Below, in pieces: positions 36,124-44,673 of a DNA stretch of 64,000 bases (its first letter is position 1; every line of letters starts with the position of its first letter). The notes below the pieces were generated by a model. The model did no database searches and was not told the origin of the DNA. It worked only from the letters and a program-made list of their open reading frames with translations. The stretch is from Bacillota bacterium (GTDB taxonomy: Bacteria; Bacillota; Clostridia; Lachnospirales; Lachnospiraceae): assembly GCA_023402845.1 (NCBI GenBank), contig JAEYFP010000011.1:15334-79333 (forward strand), read 5' to 3'. Made by a program: the position numbers and the translations under genes.

Positions 36124-37593
36124 CTATTTTAATTTATAAATATATACCGGAACACTTTCTTCTTGCTTCATAAGAATAAATCCATTATTGGTTAATGTCC
36201 TTTTGTCTTCATCCGATAGCTTCACGTGAAGTTCTGCCACATAGACTTTATTAATTCCTGAAAGTTCTTCCTTTTTCAGATTAAACCAGCTAACATCACG
36301 GATCTCTTTTTTCCCATTATCTGTTAAGTAATAATCCCATCCAAGATCCATATCATCACAGGTATTATAAATCAGGACATCATTACTATAATAATCCTCC
36401 TGACTCTTCAGATACTCAGCCACCTCATAAAAAGGCTCATTTCCCATTGACTGCATTTCATACGTCTTTTTTACCGATCTGGCAAAAACAATCACAAATG
36501 AGCCTGCTAATAAAACCACTAATAATCTAAAGAAATTTTTTCCGGTAATAATCTGTTTCACTCTTGCAATCACATAGGCTATATTAATGGCGCCCAATAT
36601 AATCATATAAGGCATTACCCCTATAAAATATCTGGAAACAAATAATGAAGTAAACGAGGATGAATATCTGGATAGTAAATAAACAGGTGCTATGGAAAAG
36701 GCAGGAATAAACAGCAGGAAAACACTTTTCTTAAACTTCTGATAATCTTTCGAATAAAATTGATAAATCAAAATCAGCAGCAAAACAGCAAGAAAAATCC
36801 ACATTAATTTATCATTTCCCATTAGTTCGTCAATTGCTTTATAAAGCTCTATTAATGTGGGCTTTTTCGGCCAAAAGTTCTTTAAACGTCTCAATGAATT
36901 AGACAGTATTACTATCAACCAGGGCAAAAAACATACCGCAGTTACTGGATATGGTAATAAATCCAGAACTTTCAATCTTCTACGAAAAACATACCCGGCA
37001 TCGCATATAAAAAGCCCAATGCAAATCAGTATGGCAAAATAGTGTGTATAAACCGACAATATCAATAATATGGCAAAAAATATATTGGTAGTAGTCTTTA
37101 TACCGGTTCCTTTACCTTCTTCTATCCTTCTAAAATAAACATATAATACTATCGCGGACAACATAAAAAACAGGCCGTAAGGTCTAAATGTATATGCCGC
37201 AAGATAAACAATTCCCTTATTAATCATGCAAAGAAACATGCAGGCAGTTCCAGCTATCTCTCCATAAAATCTGTAAGCTGACAATCCGCAAAAAAATACA
37301 CCAATGCTAACATACATGATATTCATTAACTTGAGCCAGCCGGTTCCATAGGGAACCATTCTAATCCAAAAATAAGAGAATAAATGGGATAATGGAGGAT
37401 TATTGTCCAACTTTATATTCTCTGCTATCATACCTGAAAGATTACTCTGTAAGGCTATTTTCATCTGTGCAAGGTCATCCATCCACAAGGATCTAATATT
37501 ACAGAACAAAACCGCATACACAAAAAAAGCTATCGAAATGATACCTAGCAATAAAATCATTTTCTTTGTTGTTTTAGCATTTTCATTTTTCAT
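36124..37593 (-). CDS. GT39/PMT-like membrane glycosyltransferase
   Basis: A 489-residue integral membrane protein with about 10-11 hydrophobic segments. Near the N-terminus, in the first outside loop, are SLWMDDLAQMKIAL and DNNPPLSHLFSYFWIRM: the acidic DD and the N-NPPL motif are the hallmarks of the ArnT/PMT_2 (GT39/GT83) superfamily, which uses polyprenyl-phosphate sugars. A C-terminal soluble domain (about 385-489) contains DVLIYNTCDDMDLGWDYYL. I set the start at the second ATG behind GGAAG; 37605 is also possible. It is AT-rich and probably co-transcribed with the GT61 gene. Confidence 0.8.
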   Translation of the reverse strand: MKNENAKTTKKMILLLGIISIAFFVYAVLFCNIRSLWMDDLAQMKIALQSNLSGMIAENIKLDNNPPLSHLFSYFWIRMVPYGTGWLKLMNIMYVSIGVFFCGLSAYRFYGEIAGTACMFLCMINKGIVYLAAYTFRPYGLFFMLSAIVLYVYFRRIEEGKGTGIKTTTNIFFAILLILSVYTHYFAILICIGLFICDAGYVFRRRLKVLDLLPYPVTAVCFLPWLIVILSNSLRRLKNFWPKKPTLIELYKAIDELMGNDKLMWIFLAVLLLILIYQFYSKDYQKFKKSVFLLFIPAFSIAPVYLLSRYSSSFTSLFVSRYFIGVMPYMIILGAINIAYVIARVKQIITGKNFFRLLVVLLAGSFVIVFARSVKKTYEMQSMGNEPFYEVAEYLKSQEDYYSNDVLIYNTCDDMDLGWDYYLTDNGKKEIRDVSWFNLKKEELSGINKVYVAELHVKLSDEDKRTLTNNGFILMKQEESVPVYIYKLK

Positions 37594-37605
37594 GATTTCT
37601 TCCAT

Positions 37606-37879
37606 TTCCTAAATCAAAATAATAAACTATATTTAAACAATAATATATAGATAAAAAAATCAAGTAATATTCGATGTATTATAGTCAAGTCTTTTGTAAC
37701 GCTTTTAAATTTGTAAATATAGGTAACTAATCCATAACTTATCAACTCCATAATTATCATAGAAAATAAATATTTACAGACCTTTCTTGACACTCTTATA
37801 TTTACCAAGAAAATATCCGACCCTCCACAAAAGCTCAACACATGTGGTTGTAATACCATCTTCCCGAACACAGATTAAA
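37606..37879. other. AT-rich stretch with no convincing gene
   Basis: An 85-codon open frame on the minus strand (37614-37871) encodes a hydrophobic product (FSMIIMELISYGLVTYIY; ILLDFFIYILLF) but starts with GTG, has no ribosome binding site and matches no family I recognise. It may be a leftover of an older membrane-protein gene or simply AT-rich sequence. Confidence 0.4.
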
Positions 37880-38230
37880 CCGTAACATCACCTTCCTATG
37901 CTGCAAATTGTTGAATGCAATATTGATATGTTTTTCCTAATATACCTTTATTCTCTCCTGTCTCAGTCATATTCATATTGGTAAATAAGTCAACTACGTC
38001 ACCCAATACCAGTCTGGGCTGGCATAATTTTTAGGCAATACATTTTTAAGTGTCTTATTTTCTGCTGAATAAGCATCCTTATCATCTTCGAATCCATCCC
38101 CATCAGCAACTAACTTCTCATATCTCATTTCAAAGGCATTAGAGATATAGCGTGAAATATTAGTCCTACAATTACTTTCCTATACTCTGCTGCAGGAATA
38201 TGTCCCCACAAAACGCAGGCCGCATCCCAT
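37880..38230 (-). pseudogene. Degraded type I restriction-modification methyltransferase gene (hsdM relic)
   Basis: Translating the minus strand by hand gives, in order, DAACVLWGHIPAAEYRKVIVGLIF, a frameshift near 38157, SRYISNAFEMRYEKLVADGDGFEDDKDAYSAEN (by segments), then TLKNVLPKNYASPDWYWVT-stop, and in another frame LGDVVDLFTNMNMTE and ENKGILGKTYQYCIQQFAA-stop-EGD. These are consecutive N-terminal blocks of HsdM (Y.H..LGLIFLKY.SDAFE; LPKNYASP; LG.VVDLFTN; LGRTYEYCI..FA..EG). Intervening catalytic parts are deleted, and no specificity or restriction subunit remains. Confidence 0.85.
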
Positions 38231-38270
38231 TTTCAGTACTCAATCTGTACTACATCATATGAACCTTTCT

Positions 38271-39590
38271 TTACTGCTCCTTCAACCACTTCATATGTTC
38301 CTTTATTTTCTTCTCATAGCCGTTCCCCGAAGGATGATAAAATTCCCTGCCGCTTAATTCGTAGGGAAGATACTGCTGCTTTACATAATGGTTTGGATAA
38401 TTATGCGCATATTTGTAGCCCTCTCCATGTCCGAGCTTGGCCGCTCCCTTGTAATGAGCATCCTGCAAATGCACCGGTATCGTTAGGTTCTTCGTCGAAG
38501 AAACCGCTTCCATAGCCTGTCCGATCGCCTCCACCGCCGCATTGCTCTTGGGTGCCGATGCCACATAAAGGACTGCCTGCGAAAGAATAATCTGTGACTC
38601 CGGCATGCCGATCCTCTCTACCGCCTGCGCTGCCGCGACCGCCACGGTCAATGCCGTCGGATCCGCATTGCCGACATCCTCCGCAGCACAGATCATGATC
38701 CTGCGCGCAATAAACGTTACACTTTCCCCCGCATACAGCATCTTTGCAAGATACAGCACCGCGGCGTCCGGATCCGATCCCCTCATGCTCTTGATAAAGG
38801 CTGAAATCGTATCATAATGGTTATCACCGTTCTTATCGTAGCGGATTACACGCTTTTGAATACATTCGGAAGCGACATCGATCGTGAGATGGATCTTCCC
38901 GTCTGCGGCGCGATCCGTCGTCATGATACCTAGCTCTACCGCATTCAGCGCGGCTCTCGCATCCCCATTGGAAATGTCGGAGAGAAATTCAAGCGCCTCT
39001 GCGTCAATCACAGCGTCATAAGCGCCCATCCCCTTTTCCTTATCATATACCGCCCGCTTCAGCAAAGTCCCGATATCCTCTTTTTCGAGCGGCTTCAGTT
39101 CAAAAATGATAGATCTGGAAAGTAAAGCCCCATTCACTTCAAAATACGGATTTTCCGTAGTGGCACCGATCAAAATGAGCGTCCCGTCCTCAACGAACGG
39201 AAGCAGGTAATCCTGCTGCCCCTTATTGAAACGGTGAATCTCATCGATAAACAGGATTGTCTTTTTCCCGTACATGCCAAGCACATCCTTCGCCTTGGCA
39301 GTCACCTCCTCCATATCCTTTTTACCGGAGACCGTCGCATTGAGCTGGGTAAATTCCGCGCTTGTCGTATGTGCAATGACTTTGGCAAGCGTCGTCTTGC
39401 CGGTTCCCGGCGGCCCGTAAAATATGATCGAGCTCAGCTTGTCCGCTTTAATTGCACGGTAAAGCAGCTTATCCTTTCCGATGATATGCCGCTGTCCGAC
39501 TACTTCCTCAAGTGTCGTCGGTCTTAGTCTGGCCGCAAGCGGCGAATCCTTTTTCATATTGCTTTCCCGCATATAAGTAAACAAATCCAT
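38271..39590 (-). CDS. rarA: Replication-associated recombination protein A (AAA ATPase)
   Basis: RarA/MgsA acts at stalled replication forks. The 439-residue protein has LRPTTLEEVVGQRHIIG, Walker A FYGPPGTGKTTLAK near residues 48-60, Walker B FIDEIHRFNKGQQD and sensor 1 LIGATTENPYFEVN, then the C-terminal tetramerisation domain (DDAHYKGA-like QDAHYKGAAKLGHGEGYKYAH). The start at 39590 is set by AAAGGAG upstream; an upstream in-frame TTG is part of the spacer. It is 15 bases from a deacetylase gene on the same strand. Confidence 0.95.
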   Translation of the reverse strand: MDLFTYMRESNMKKDSPLAARLRPTTLEEVVGQRHIIGKDKLLYRAIKADKLSSIIFYGPPGTGKTTLAKVIAHTTSAEFTQLNATVSGKKDMEEVTAKAKDVLGMYGKKTILFIDEIHRFNKGQQDYLLPFVEDGTLILIGATTENPYFEVNGALLSRSIIFELKPLEKEDIGTLLKRAVYDKEKGMGAYDAVIDAEALEFLSDISNGDARAALNAVELGIMTTDRAADGKIHLTIDVASECIQKRVIRYDKNGDNHYDTISAFIKSMRGSDPDAAVLYLAKMLYAGESVTFIARRIMICAAEDVGNADPTALTVAVAAAQAVERIGMPESQIILSQAVLYVASAPKSNAAVEAIGQAMEAVSSTKNLTIPVHLQDAHYKGAAKLGHGEGYKYAHNYPNHYVKQQYLPYELSGREFYHPSGNGYEKKIKEHMKWLKEQ

Positions 39591-39614
39591 GTAAATCAAA
39601 CTCCTTTTTCCGGA

Positions 39615-40304
39615 TCAATCCAGCAGAATCTCATCCACCGTAACGAGCTCGTAACCCTCCGACTGCAGATAATCAATGATCATCGCAAGTGCCTCAACGG
39701 TTTCCGGGTATTGATCGTGCATCAGAATGATGTCATTTTCCTTTACCTTACCCACTACCTTCGCAAGGCTCTTCGGTGCGCTTTGATAGCACCAGTCCAG
39801 CGTGTCGATCGTCCAAAGCACGGGAATCATGTCTGTCACGCATTCGGCCTTATCACTCCACGCGCCAAATGGAGGTCTCACGAATTCCACGCTCTGCCCC
39901 GTCAGTTCCTTGATCAGCGAGGCTGTCGTCGTAAGCTCCTCGCACGCTTCCTTCTCGCTTAACTCTGTCAGGTTGACATGATGAAATGTATGATTGCCGA
40001 TCAGATGCCCTTCCGCACTCATACGCCTTAAGATATCTTCGTTGCCTTCAATGCATTTTCCCATAATAAAAAAAGTAGCCTTGACCCCTTTTTCCTCCAG
40101 GACATCCAAAACCGGCTCCGTATACTCAGCACTTGGTCCGTCATCAAAGGTAATGGCTATCTTAGGCTTTTGTCCGGCTTTCTGAACAGTTTCAAGTACC
40201 TGCTGCATCCGTTCGTATTCCCGATTCTGCTTGATCATGCAGGCAATAATCACAAAATCGATTAAAAACAGAAAAAAGCAAACGCGCTTCATTGTATCCA
40301 GCAT
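39615..40304 (-). CDS. Polysaccharide deacetylase (NodB domain), membrane-anchored
   Basis: A 229-residue CE4 deacetylase. Residues 7-24 form one membrane helix (VCFFLFLIDFVIIACM), then a linker and a NodB domain with TFDDGPS (catalytic base and metal Asp), IGNHTFHHVNL (metal His pair) and RPPFGAWS. The last motif IILMHD carries the second histidine. The catalytic domain would face outside, acting on peptidoglycan or wall glycan N-acetyl groups; the exact target is unknown. It is upstream of rarA on the same strand. Confidence 0.92.
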   Translation of the reverse strand: MLDTMKRVCFFLFLIDFVIIACMIKQNREYERMQQVLETVQKAGQKPKIAITFDDGPSAEYTEPVLDVLEEKGVKATFFIMGKCIEGNEDILRRMSAEGHLIGNHTFHHVNLTELSEKEACEELTTTASLIKELTGQSVEFVRPPFGAWSDKAECVTDMIPVLWTIDTLDWCYQSAPKSLAKVVGKVKENDIILMHDQYPETVEALAMIIDYLQSEGYELVTVDEILLD

Positions 40305-40398
40305 CTGTTAATCTATCCTTGCTTTTGTTCTTGCTATAGAATATGCGCGTTTCTGTCCACTTATCTCTACTCGGGAACACCTCCCCTGCAGAGTGTCA

Positions 40399-40578
40399 CT
40401 ATCGAAACTGGTTGCCTGTTTCGTCATAAAGGTAACCGATGGCCTCCAGCTTTTTGTTAAGCTCCTGCTGATCAATCCCCAAATCCGTACACAGCTCGCC
40501 GGGACTATTATAAAAATCCCGCAGCTTCATATTGACAAAGCTCAACAGGATGACAGGGTCCTTCGGTATTTCAATCAT
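40399..40578 (-). CDS. DUF4250 domain-containing protein
   Basis: A 59-residue protein beginning MIEIPKDPVILLSFVNMKLRD and ending IGYLYDETGNQF, matching the DUF4250 family; function unknown. AGGGAG lies right before this ATG. Its start overlaps the stop of the LacI-type gene by 8 bases, so translation is probably coupled. Confidence 0.8.
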   Translation of the reverse strand: MIEIPKDPVILLSFVNMKLRDFYNSPGELCTDLGIDQQELNKKLEAIGYLYDETGNQFR

Positions 40579-41602
40579 ACTCCCTGCCTTCCCGGCCGAT
40601 ATCCCTGACACTTTTTTTATAGATAATATGCCCCGTCACGATCTGAACGCCCTTATAATACCGGTCACCGTAAATTTTGTTCACAAGTGTCTTCACACAT
40701 GTTTCGGCCATTCTGTGCATGCCGACATCATAGGTTGTGACCGGATCCTGGGAATCATCCTCATAAGCATAATTATCATAGCCGACGATCGAAATATCCT
40801 CCGGAACACGAAGACCCTGTTCCTTCAGCTTTCTGATCAGGCGATATGCAACGACATCACAGTTGCATGCAAACGCCGTCGGCATCTCTTCCGGAAGCAC
40901 AAACTCAATAAATGCATCCGTGCCAAGCTCCCTGTCCGGAATGAGCCATTCCTTCTTCGGCTCAATGCCCGCTTCCATGAGCGCCTTGACATAGCCCAGA
41001 TACCGATCCGTAATGCTGCTTGTCGCAAGCGTTGTGCCGACAAATCCAATTTCCTTATGTCCCATTTCGATTAAATAATTCGTCAGACGGTACATCCCGT
41101 GAAAACCATCGGAGATAACCGTATCATACTCACCCTTCCCGACATAATAATCCAAAAAAATGACCGGCACAAGCTGGATCTCATAAAGAAATTTCGTAAA
41201 TTCTGCGCGTGCCTGTCCAAGAACAATGACACCGTCCACCTTTTTATCGACAATCATTTTCGGAATGACATTTGTTCTTTCATCTTCCACCGGCAGCAGT
41301 TCCAAGATTCCATAATACCCCCGTGCCGCAAGTCCATTGACAATTTCCTGATACAATCCCCAGTAAAATGTATTCTGCCCCACAAAACGCTGCGGAAGGA
41401 GGACACCGATATTTCCCGTACTCCCGTTTTTTCTTTTCATCGCGTCCGCCTTGGAGATATAACCAAGCTCTTTTGCCACCCGCTCAATCTGCTCCTGTAT
41501 CTGACTGCTCACGCCCCCCTTTCCGGAAAGCGCCTTTGAAACGGACACCGTACTCACGCCTACCCTTTCAGCGATGTCCGATAATTTCACTGCTTTTGCC
41601 AT
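40571..41602 (-). CDS. LacI-family transcriptional regulator
   Basis: A 343-residue regulator. The N-terminal HTH reads VKLSDIAERVGVSTVSVSKALSGKGGVS, followed by the hinge and a periplasmic-binding-like ligand domain with NIGVLLPQRFVGQNTFYWGL, VDGVIVLGQA and VPEDISIVGYDNYAYEDDSQDPVTTYDV. The start at 41602 follows AGGAAGAGG. It is 31 bases downstream of the beta-mannosidase gene and probably responds to a mannoside. Confidence 0.92.
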   Translation of the reverse strand: MAKAVKLSDIAERVGVSTVSVSKALSGKGGVSSQIQEQIERVAKELGYISKADAMKRKNGSTGNIGVLLPQRFVGQNTFYWGLYQEIVNGLAARGYYGILELLPVEDERTNVIPKMIVDKKVDGVIVLGQARAEFTKFLYEIQLVPVIFLDYYVGKGEYDTVISDGFHGMYRLTNYLIEMGHKEIGFVGTTLATSSITDRYLGYVKALMEAGIEPKKEWLIPDRELGTDAFIEFVLPEEMPTAFACNCDVVAYRLIRKLKEQGLRVPEDISIVGYDNYAYEDDSQDPVTTYDVGMHRMAETCVKTLVNKIYGDRYYKGVQIVTGHIIYKKSVRDIGREGREYD

Positions 41603-41633
41603 AGTGTTCCTCTTCCTTATCTTTAAGTCTTTA

Positions 41634-44129
41634 TCAGTAGGTATCACGCAGCGTCCGAATAACAAGCTGCTGCTCCAATTCATACCCATTTTGAATTTCC
41701 GGCACCCCATAGGTTAAATAACGGATATCGGTTTTTTTCAGTTTAATTGCTTTTTCCCGCTTACTCGTCAAATGGAAGAAGTTCTCGCTGAAAATAGCAT
41801 CAGCCTGTCTCAAATCCAGCTCCACAAAGGCCGCAAATCCCCCCGACATCATCCGAATTACATATTCGTCGGCAAGCTCGATCACCGAATAGGAAATAGA
41901 GGAGCCTTCCAATGCAAGACGCTTATACGGAACAAAGATTTCTATCTCCGAAGAAACAACGGTATCATCCTCATCAAGGAATACTGCCTCCATAAATACC
42001 CGACTTTCGATGCCTTCGATATAAGGCGCATAATCAATCTCACATACCTTCAGTGCTTCAAAGGGCTTGATCTCCACTTCATACTCCGCCTCATGCAAAA
42101 GTCTGAAATCGAGCGTCTGCAGACTCACCTTGACACGTCTGCTCTCGAAATCCCGTGTTTCGTTCTGAATATAAACCGAAGCAATCTTTCCGCTTCTTTC
42201 GATGGAACCGGCAATCTGCGCATAAAAATCCTTTGCCATATATTGCAGTGCTTTCCATCGTCCGAAATAGTCAATACTGGACCAGGAAGCAACCGGCCAG
42301 CTGTCGTTTAACTGCCAATAAAGCGTTCCCATGCAGCGCCCGCGCTGTCTGCGCCAATGCTCCACACCATATTTTACGGCAAGTGCCTGCATCAGCTGCG
42401 TAATATATAAAAGACTTTCAAAATCCTTTGGATACAGAAAGTTCTCGGATAAATAAAAGAGAATTTTCCCATTGGCACCCGCATTTTTCTGGTGGCTTTC
42501 CATAACCTCAGAGAAAATATTGCGATCCTCCTCCTTTGTAAATGTCTTCACTGTCTTGACCGACGGGAAGGACTGAAAACCAAATTCCGAGCAGAAGCGC
42601 ATAGAATGATCCTTATAGGCTGTAAATGGCTTCAATCCATGCCATACATCCCAATAATGGCAGTCGCCCCTCGTCTCATCATCAGGCTTGTCGAACCGCC
42701 CGCCCGAAGAAGGGGAGGAATGCCAATAGAACGTCTGGGGTGCGCAGTTTGACGCAATCTGCGGAAGAATTTCTTCAAACATCCGCACATAATCACGCTT
42801 TAAGGCTTCCGAATGGTGCATGATATCCGGCCAGTGATCCCAGCCCGACTCAATCTCATTATTGCCGCAGATCAAACCGAGGCATGCATGATGACGGATT
42901 CTTGTGATATTATCGACTGCCTCAGCCTCGATATTTTTCCTGAAGTCCTCGGTGAGCTCATAGACATTGCAGGCAAACATCAGATCCTGCCATACAATCA
43001 GCCCGTATTCGTCGCACAGATCATAAAACGTATCGGACGGATAGTAGCCGCCGCCCCACACACGAATTGTATTAAAATTGCTCTTGACGGCAGCCTTCAG
43101 CAGATAATCAATTTTTTCCTTCGTAACAAATGAATAAATCGTATCTTCCGGGATATAGTTGGCTCCCATCGAAAAGATCTTGACACCATTTACCACGAAA
43201 CAGAATTCATTTCCGAAATCATCCTTTTCCTGACTCACCGTCAGCGTCCGAAGGCCAACCCGATAGCTCTTGGAATCCCACTGATTTCCGTTCATATCCA
43301 GAGCAAACACGCTTACCGTATAAAGCGGCTGATCACCGAAGCCGTTCGGCCACCAAATTTTCGGATTTTCAATTTCCATTGTGAGAACGGCATTGCCGCC
43401 CTCCATCGTCTCCGTGATTGCACTGACACGTCCGTCAGGTGTCACAAGCTCCGCCTGAATAATATAAGTGCTCTTTCTGATAATTTCAGCCGAAACATGA
43501 ATTTCCAAGGTGACCTTTTTCTTTTCATGACGCTGGATAATTTCAACATCATCCAGTCTGATCAAGCTGTAACCGATCAAGTCAATGCTTCTCCAAATAC
43601 CGCAGTCGGGAACCTGTGCACCCCAATCCCAGCCAAACATACAATGTGCTTTTCTGATAAACTGGTTGCCCTTCATCCCTCCCTGAGGGATATAAGTGAT
43701 GTTTTTGCCAAGACCGGTTTTATAATTTTCAATATAATTAATCGGTGACAAAATCTCTATTGTAATGACATTCACACCCGTGCGCAGATAATTTTTCACC
43801 TCATAATTATAGGTGCGGTGCATATTCTCCGTCTGTCCGAGCGGGATCCCGTTGATATAAATCTTTGAGAGCGTATCGATCCCCTTACAGCAAAGCCGGA
43901 TGTGCTCCTGTTCAAAAAGCTCAGGCAGCACTTCAAATTCCCTGGTAAAATAATAGTCCTTGCGGAACAACTCCCGTGTCTCATATTCGTTTGTTCCGAA
44001 AAACGGGTCAGGCACTCTGTGCTGGACGAGCAGCGCAGATAAAACAGAGCCCGGAACCTTCGCCTCGATATAGGCTTCCGAACCCTTCTCGTTCATAACC
44101 CAATTTCCATTTAATGTTTGAAATATCAT
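41634..44129 (-). CDS. Glycoside hydrolase family 2 beta-mannosidase
   Basis: An 831-residue enzyme: sugar-binding jelly roll (about 1-170; HCMFGWDWGAQVPDCGIWR is characteristic of beta-mannosidases), Ig-like domain, TIM barrel with FNTIRVWGGGYYPSDTFYDLCDE and the acid/base GNNEIESGW, nucleophile region FCSEFGFQSFPS, then C-terminal Ig-like domains. There is no signal peptide, so it acts on imported manno-oligosaccharides or N-glycan Man-GlcNAc. GAAGGAG sets the start. LacI control is inferred from neighbourhood. Confidence 0.88.
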   Translation of the reverse strand: MIFQTLNGNWVMNEKGSEAYIEAKVPGSVLSALLVQHRVPDPFFGTNEYETRELFRKDYYFTREFEVLPELFEQEHIRLCCKGIDTLSKIYINGIPLGQTENMHRTYNYEVKNYLRTGVNVITIEILSPINYIENYKTGLGKNITYIPQGGMKGNQFIRKAHCMFGWDWGAQVPDCGIWRSIDLIGYSLIRLDDVEIIQRHEKKKVTLEIHVSAEIIRKSTYIIQAELVTPDGRVSAITETMEGGNAVLTMEIENPKIWWPNGFGDQPLYTVSVFALDMNGNQWDSKSYRVGLRTLTVSQEKDDFGNEFCFVVNGVKIFSMGANYIPEDTIYSFVTKEKIDYLLKAAVKSNFNTIRVWGGGYYPSDTFYDLCDEYGLIVWQDLMFACNVYELTEDFRKNIEAEAVDNITRIRHHACLGLICGNNEIESGWDHWPDIMHHSEALKRDYVRMFEEILPQIASNCAPQTFYWHSSPSSGGRFDKPDDETRGDCHYWDVWHGLKPFTAYKDHSMRFCSEFGFQSFPSVKTVKTFTKEEDRNIFSEVMESHQKNAGANGKILFYLSENFLYPKDFESLLYITQLMQALAVKYGVEHWRRQRGRCMGTLYWQLNDSWPVASWSSIDYFGRWKALQYMAKDFYAQIAGSIERSGKIASVYIQNETRDFESRRVKVSLQTLDFRLLHEAEYEVEIKPFEALKVCEIDYAPYIEGIESRVFMEAVFLDEDDTVVSSEIEIFVPYKRLALEGSSISYSVIELADEYVIRMMSGGFAAFVELDLRQADAIFSENFFHLTSKREKAIKLKKTDIRYLTYGVPEIQNGYELEQQLVIRTLRDTY

Positions 44130-44160
44130 ATCTATACTCCTTCGTGAAAAGCCCCTGTTT

Positions 44161-44173
44161 TTAATAAAATTAA
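44161..44173. promoter_or_regulatory. Near-palindrome upstream of the beta-mannosidase gene
   Basis: TTAATAAAATTAA, an imperfect palindrome with one central base, about 32 bases before the start codon. It could be the LacI-type operator, although such operators usually have a central CG; the AT-rich sequence makes chance likely. Confidence 0.25.
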
Positions 44174-44223
44174 CCTATTTTTAATATATTTTAATTAGAC
44201 CCATTTGTCAATGGATTTCCCCT

Positions 44224-44252
44224 TTGCCTTATTGGAAAAAATATGATATAAT
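44224..44252 (+). promoter_or_regulatory. Promoter of the small DtxR-type gene
   Basis: TTGCCT (44224-44229), 17-base spacer, consensus TATAAT (44247-44252), placing the transcript start near 44259, 16 bases before the start codon at 44275. Confidence 0.75.
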
Positions 44253-44274
44253 GGCTAAAAGTGAGGTTGATACT

Positions 44275-44640
44275 ATGGCAGTCAATGAATCAGCAGAAAA
44301 TTATTTGGAAACGATTTTGGTTTTGAGCAAAACACTTCCGGTCGTCCGCTCCGTCGACGTCGCACAGGAACTTGGATTTAAAAAGTCCAGTATCAGCGTT
44401 GCGATGAGAAATCTGCGCGAAAAAAAGCATATTACCGTGACTGAAGCGGGATTCATCTACCTGACGGACGCCGGCAGGGAAATCGCTGAGCATGTTTATG
44501 AAAAACATCAGCTTTTATCCTCCTGGCTTGAGACACTTGGCGTTGCTTCCGCAGTTGCTGCCGAAGATGCCTGCAAAATCGAGCATGTCATCAGCGATGA
44601 GAGCTTTCAGGCGCTGAAAAAGCACGTTACAAATGCATAA
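44275..44640 (+). CDS. Small DtxR-family regulator
   Basis: A 121-residue winged-helix protein of the DtxR/MntR type: ESAENYLETILVLSK, HTH VRSVDVAQELGFKKSSISVAMRNLREKKHI, then wing VTEAGFIYLTDAGREIAEHVYEKHQLLSSWLETLGV and DACKIEHVIS. The helical part keeps E-x-x-x-x-H and H-x-x-x-x-x-W-like positions plus CKIEHVIS but is short. The ATG at 44275 follows GAGGTTGATACT; earlier in-frame starts lie upstream of the transcript start. It sits alone with no metal transporter beside it. Confidence 0.8.
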   Translation: MAVNESAENYLETILVLSKTLPVVRSVDVAQELGFKKSSISVAMRNLREKKHITVTEAGFIYLTDAGREIAEHVYEKHQLLSSWLETLGVASAVAAEDACKIEHVISDESFQALKKHVTNA

Positions 44641-44673
44641 GTATATCATCTGCTAACCACTGCCCAAAGGGGC

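Noticed and set aside
37614..37871. 85-codon hydrophobic open frame
   Set aside because: No ribosome binding site, GTG start and no family recognised; kept only as an unexplained AT-rich stretch.
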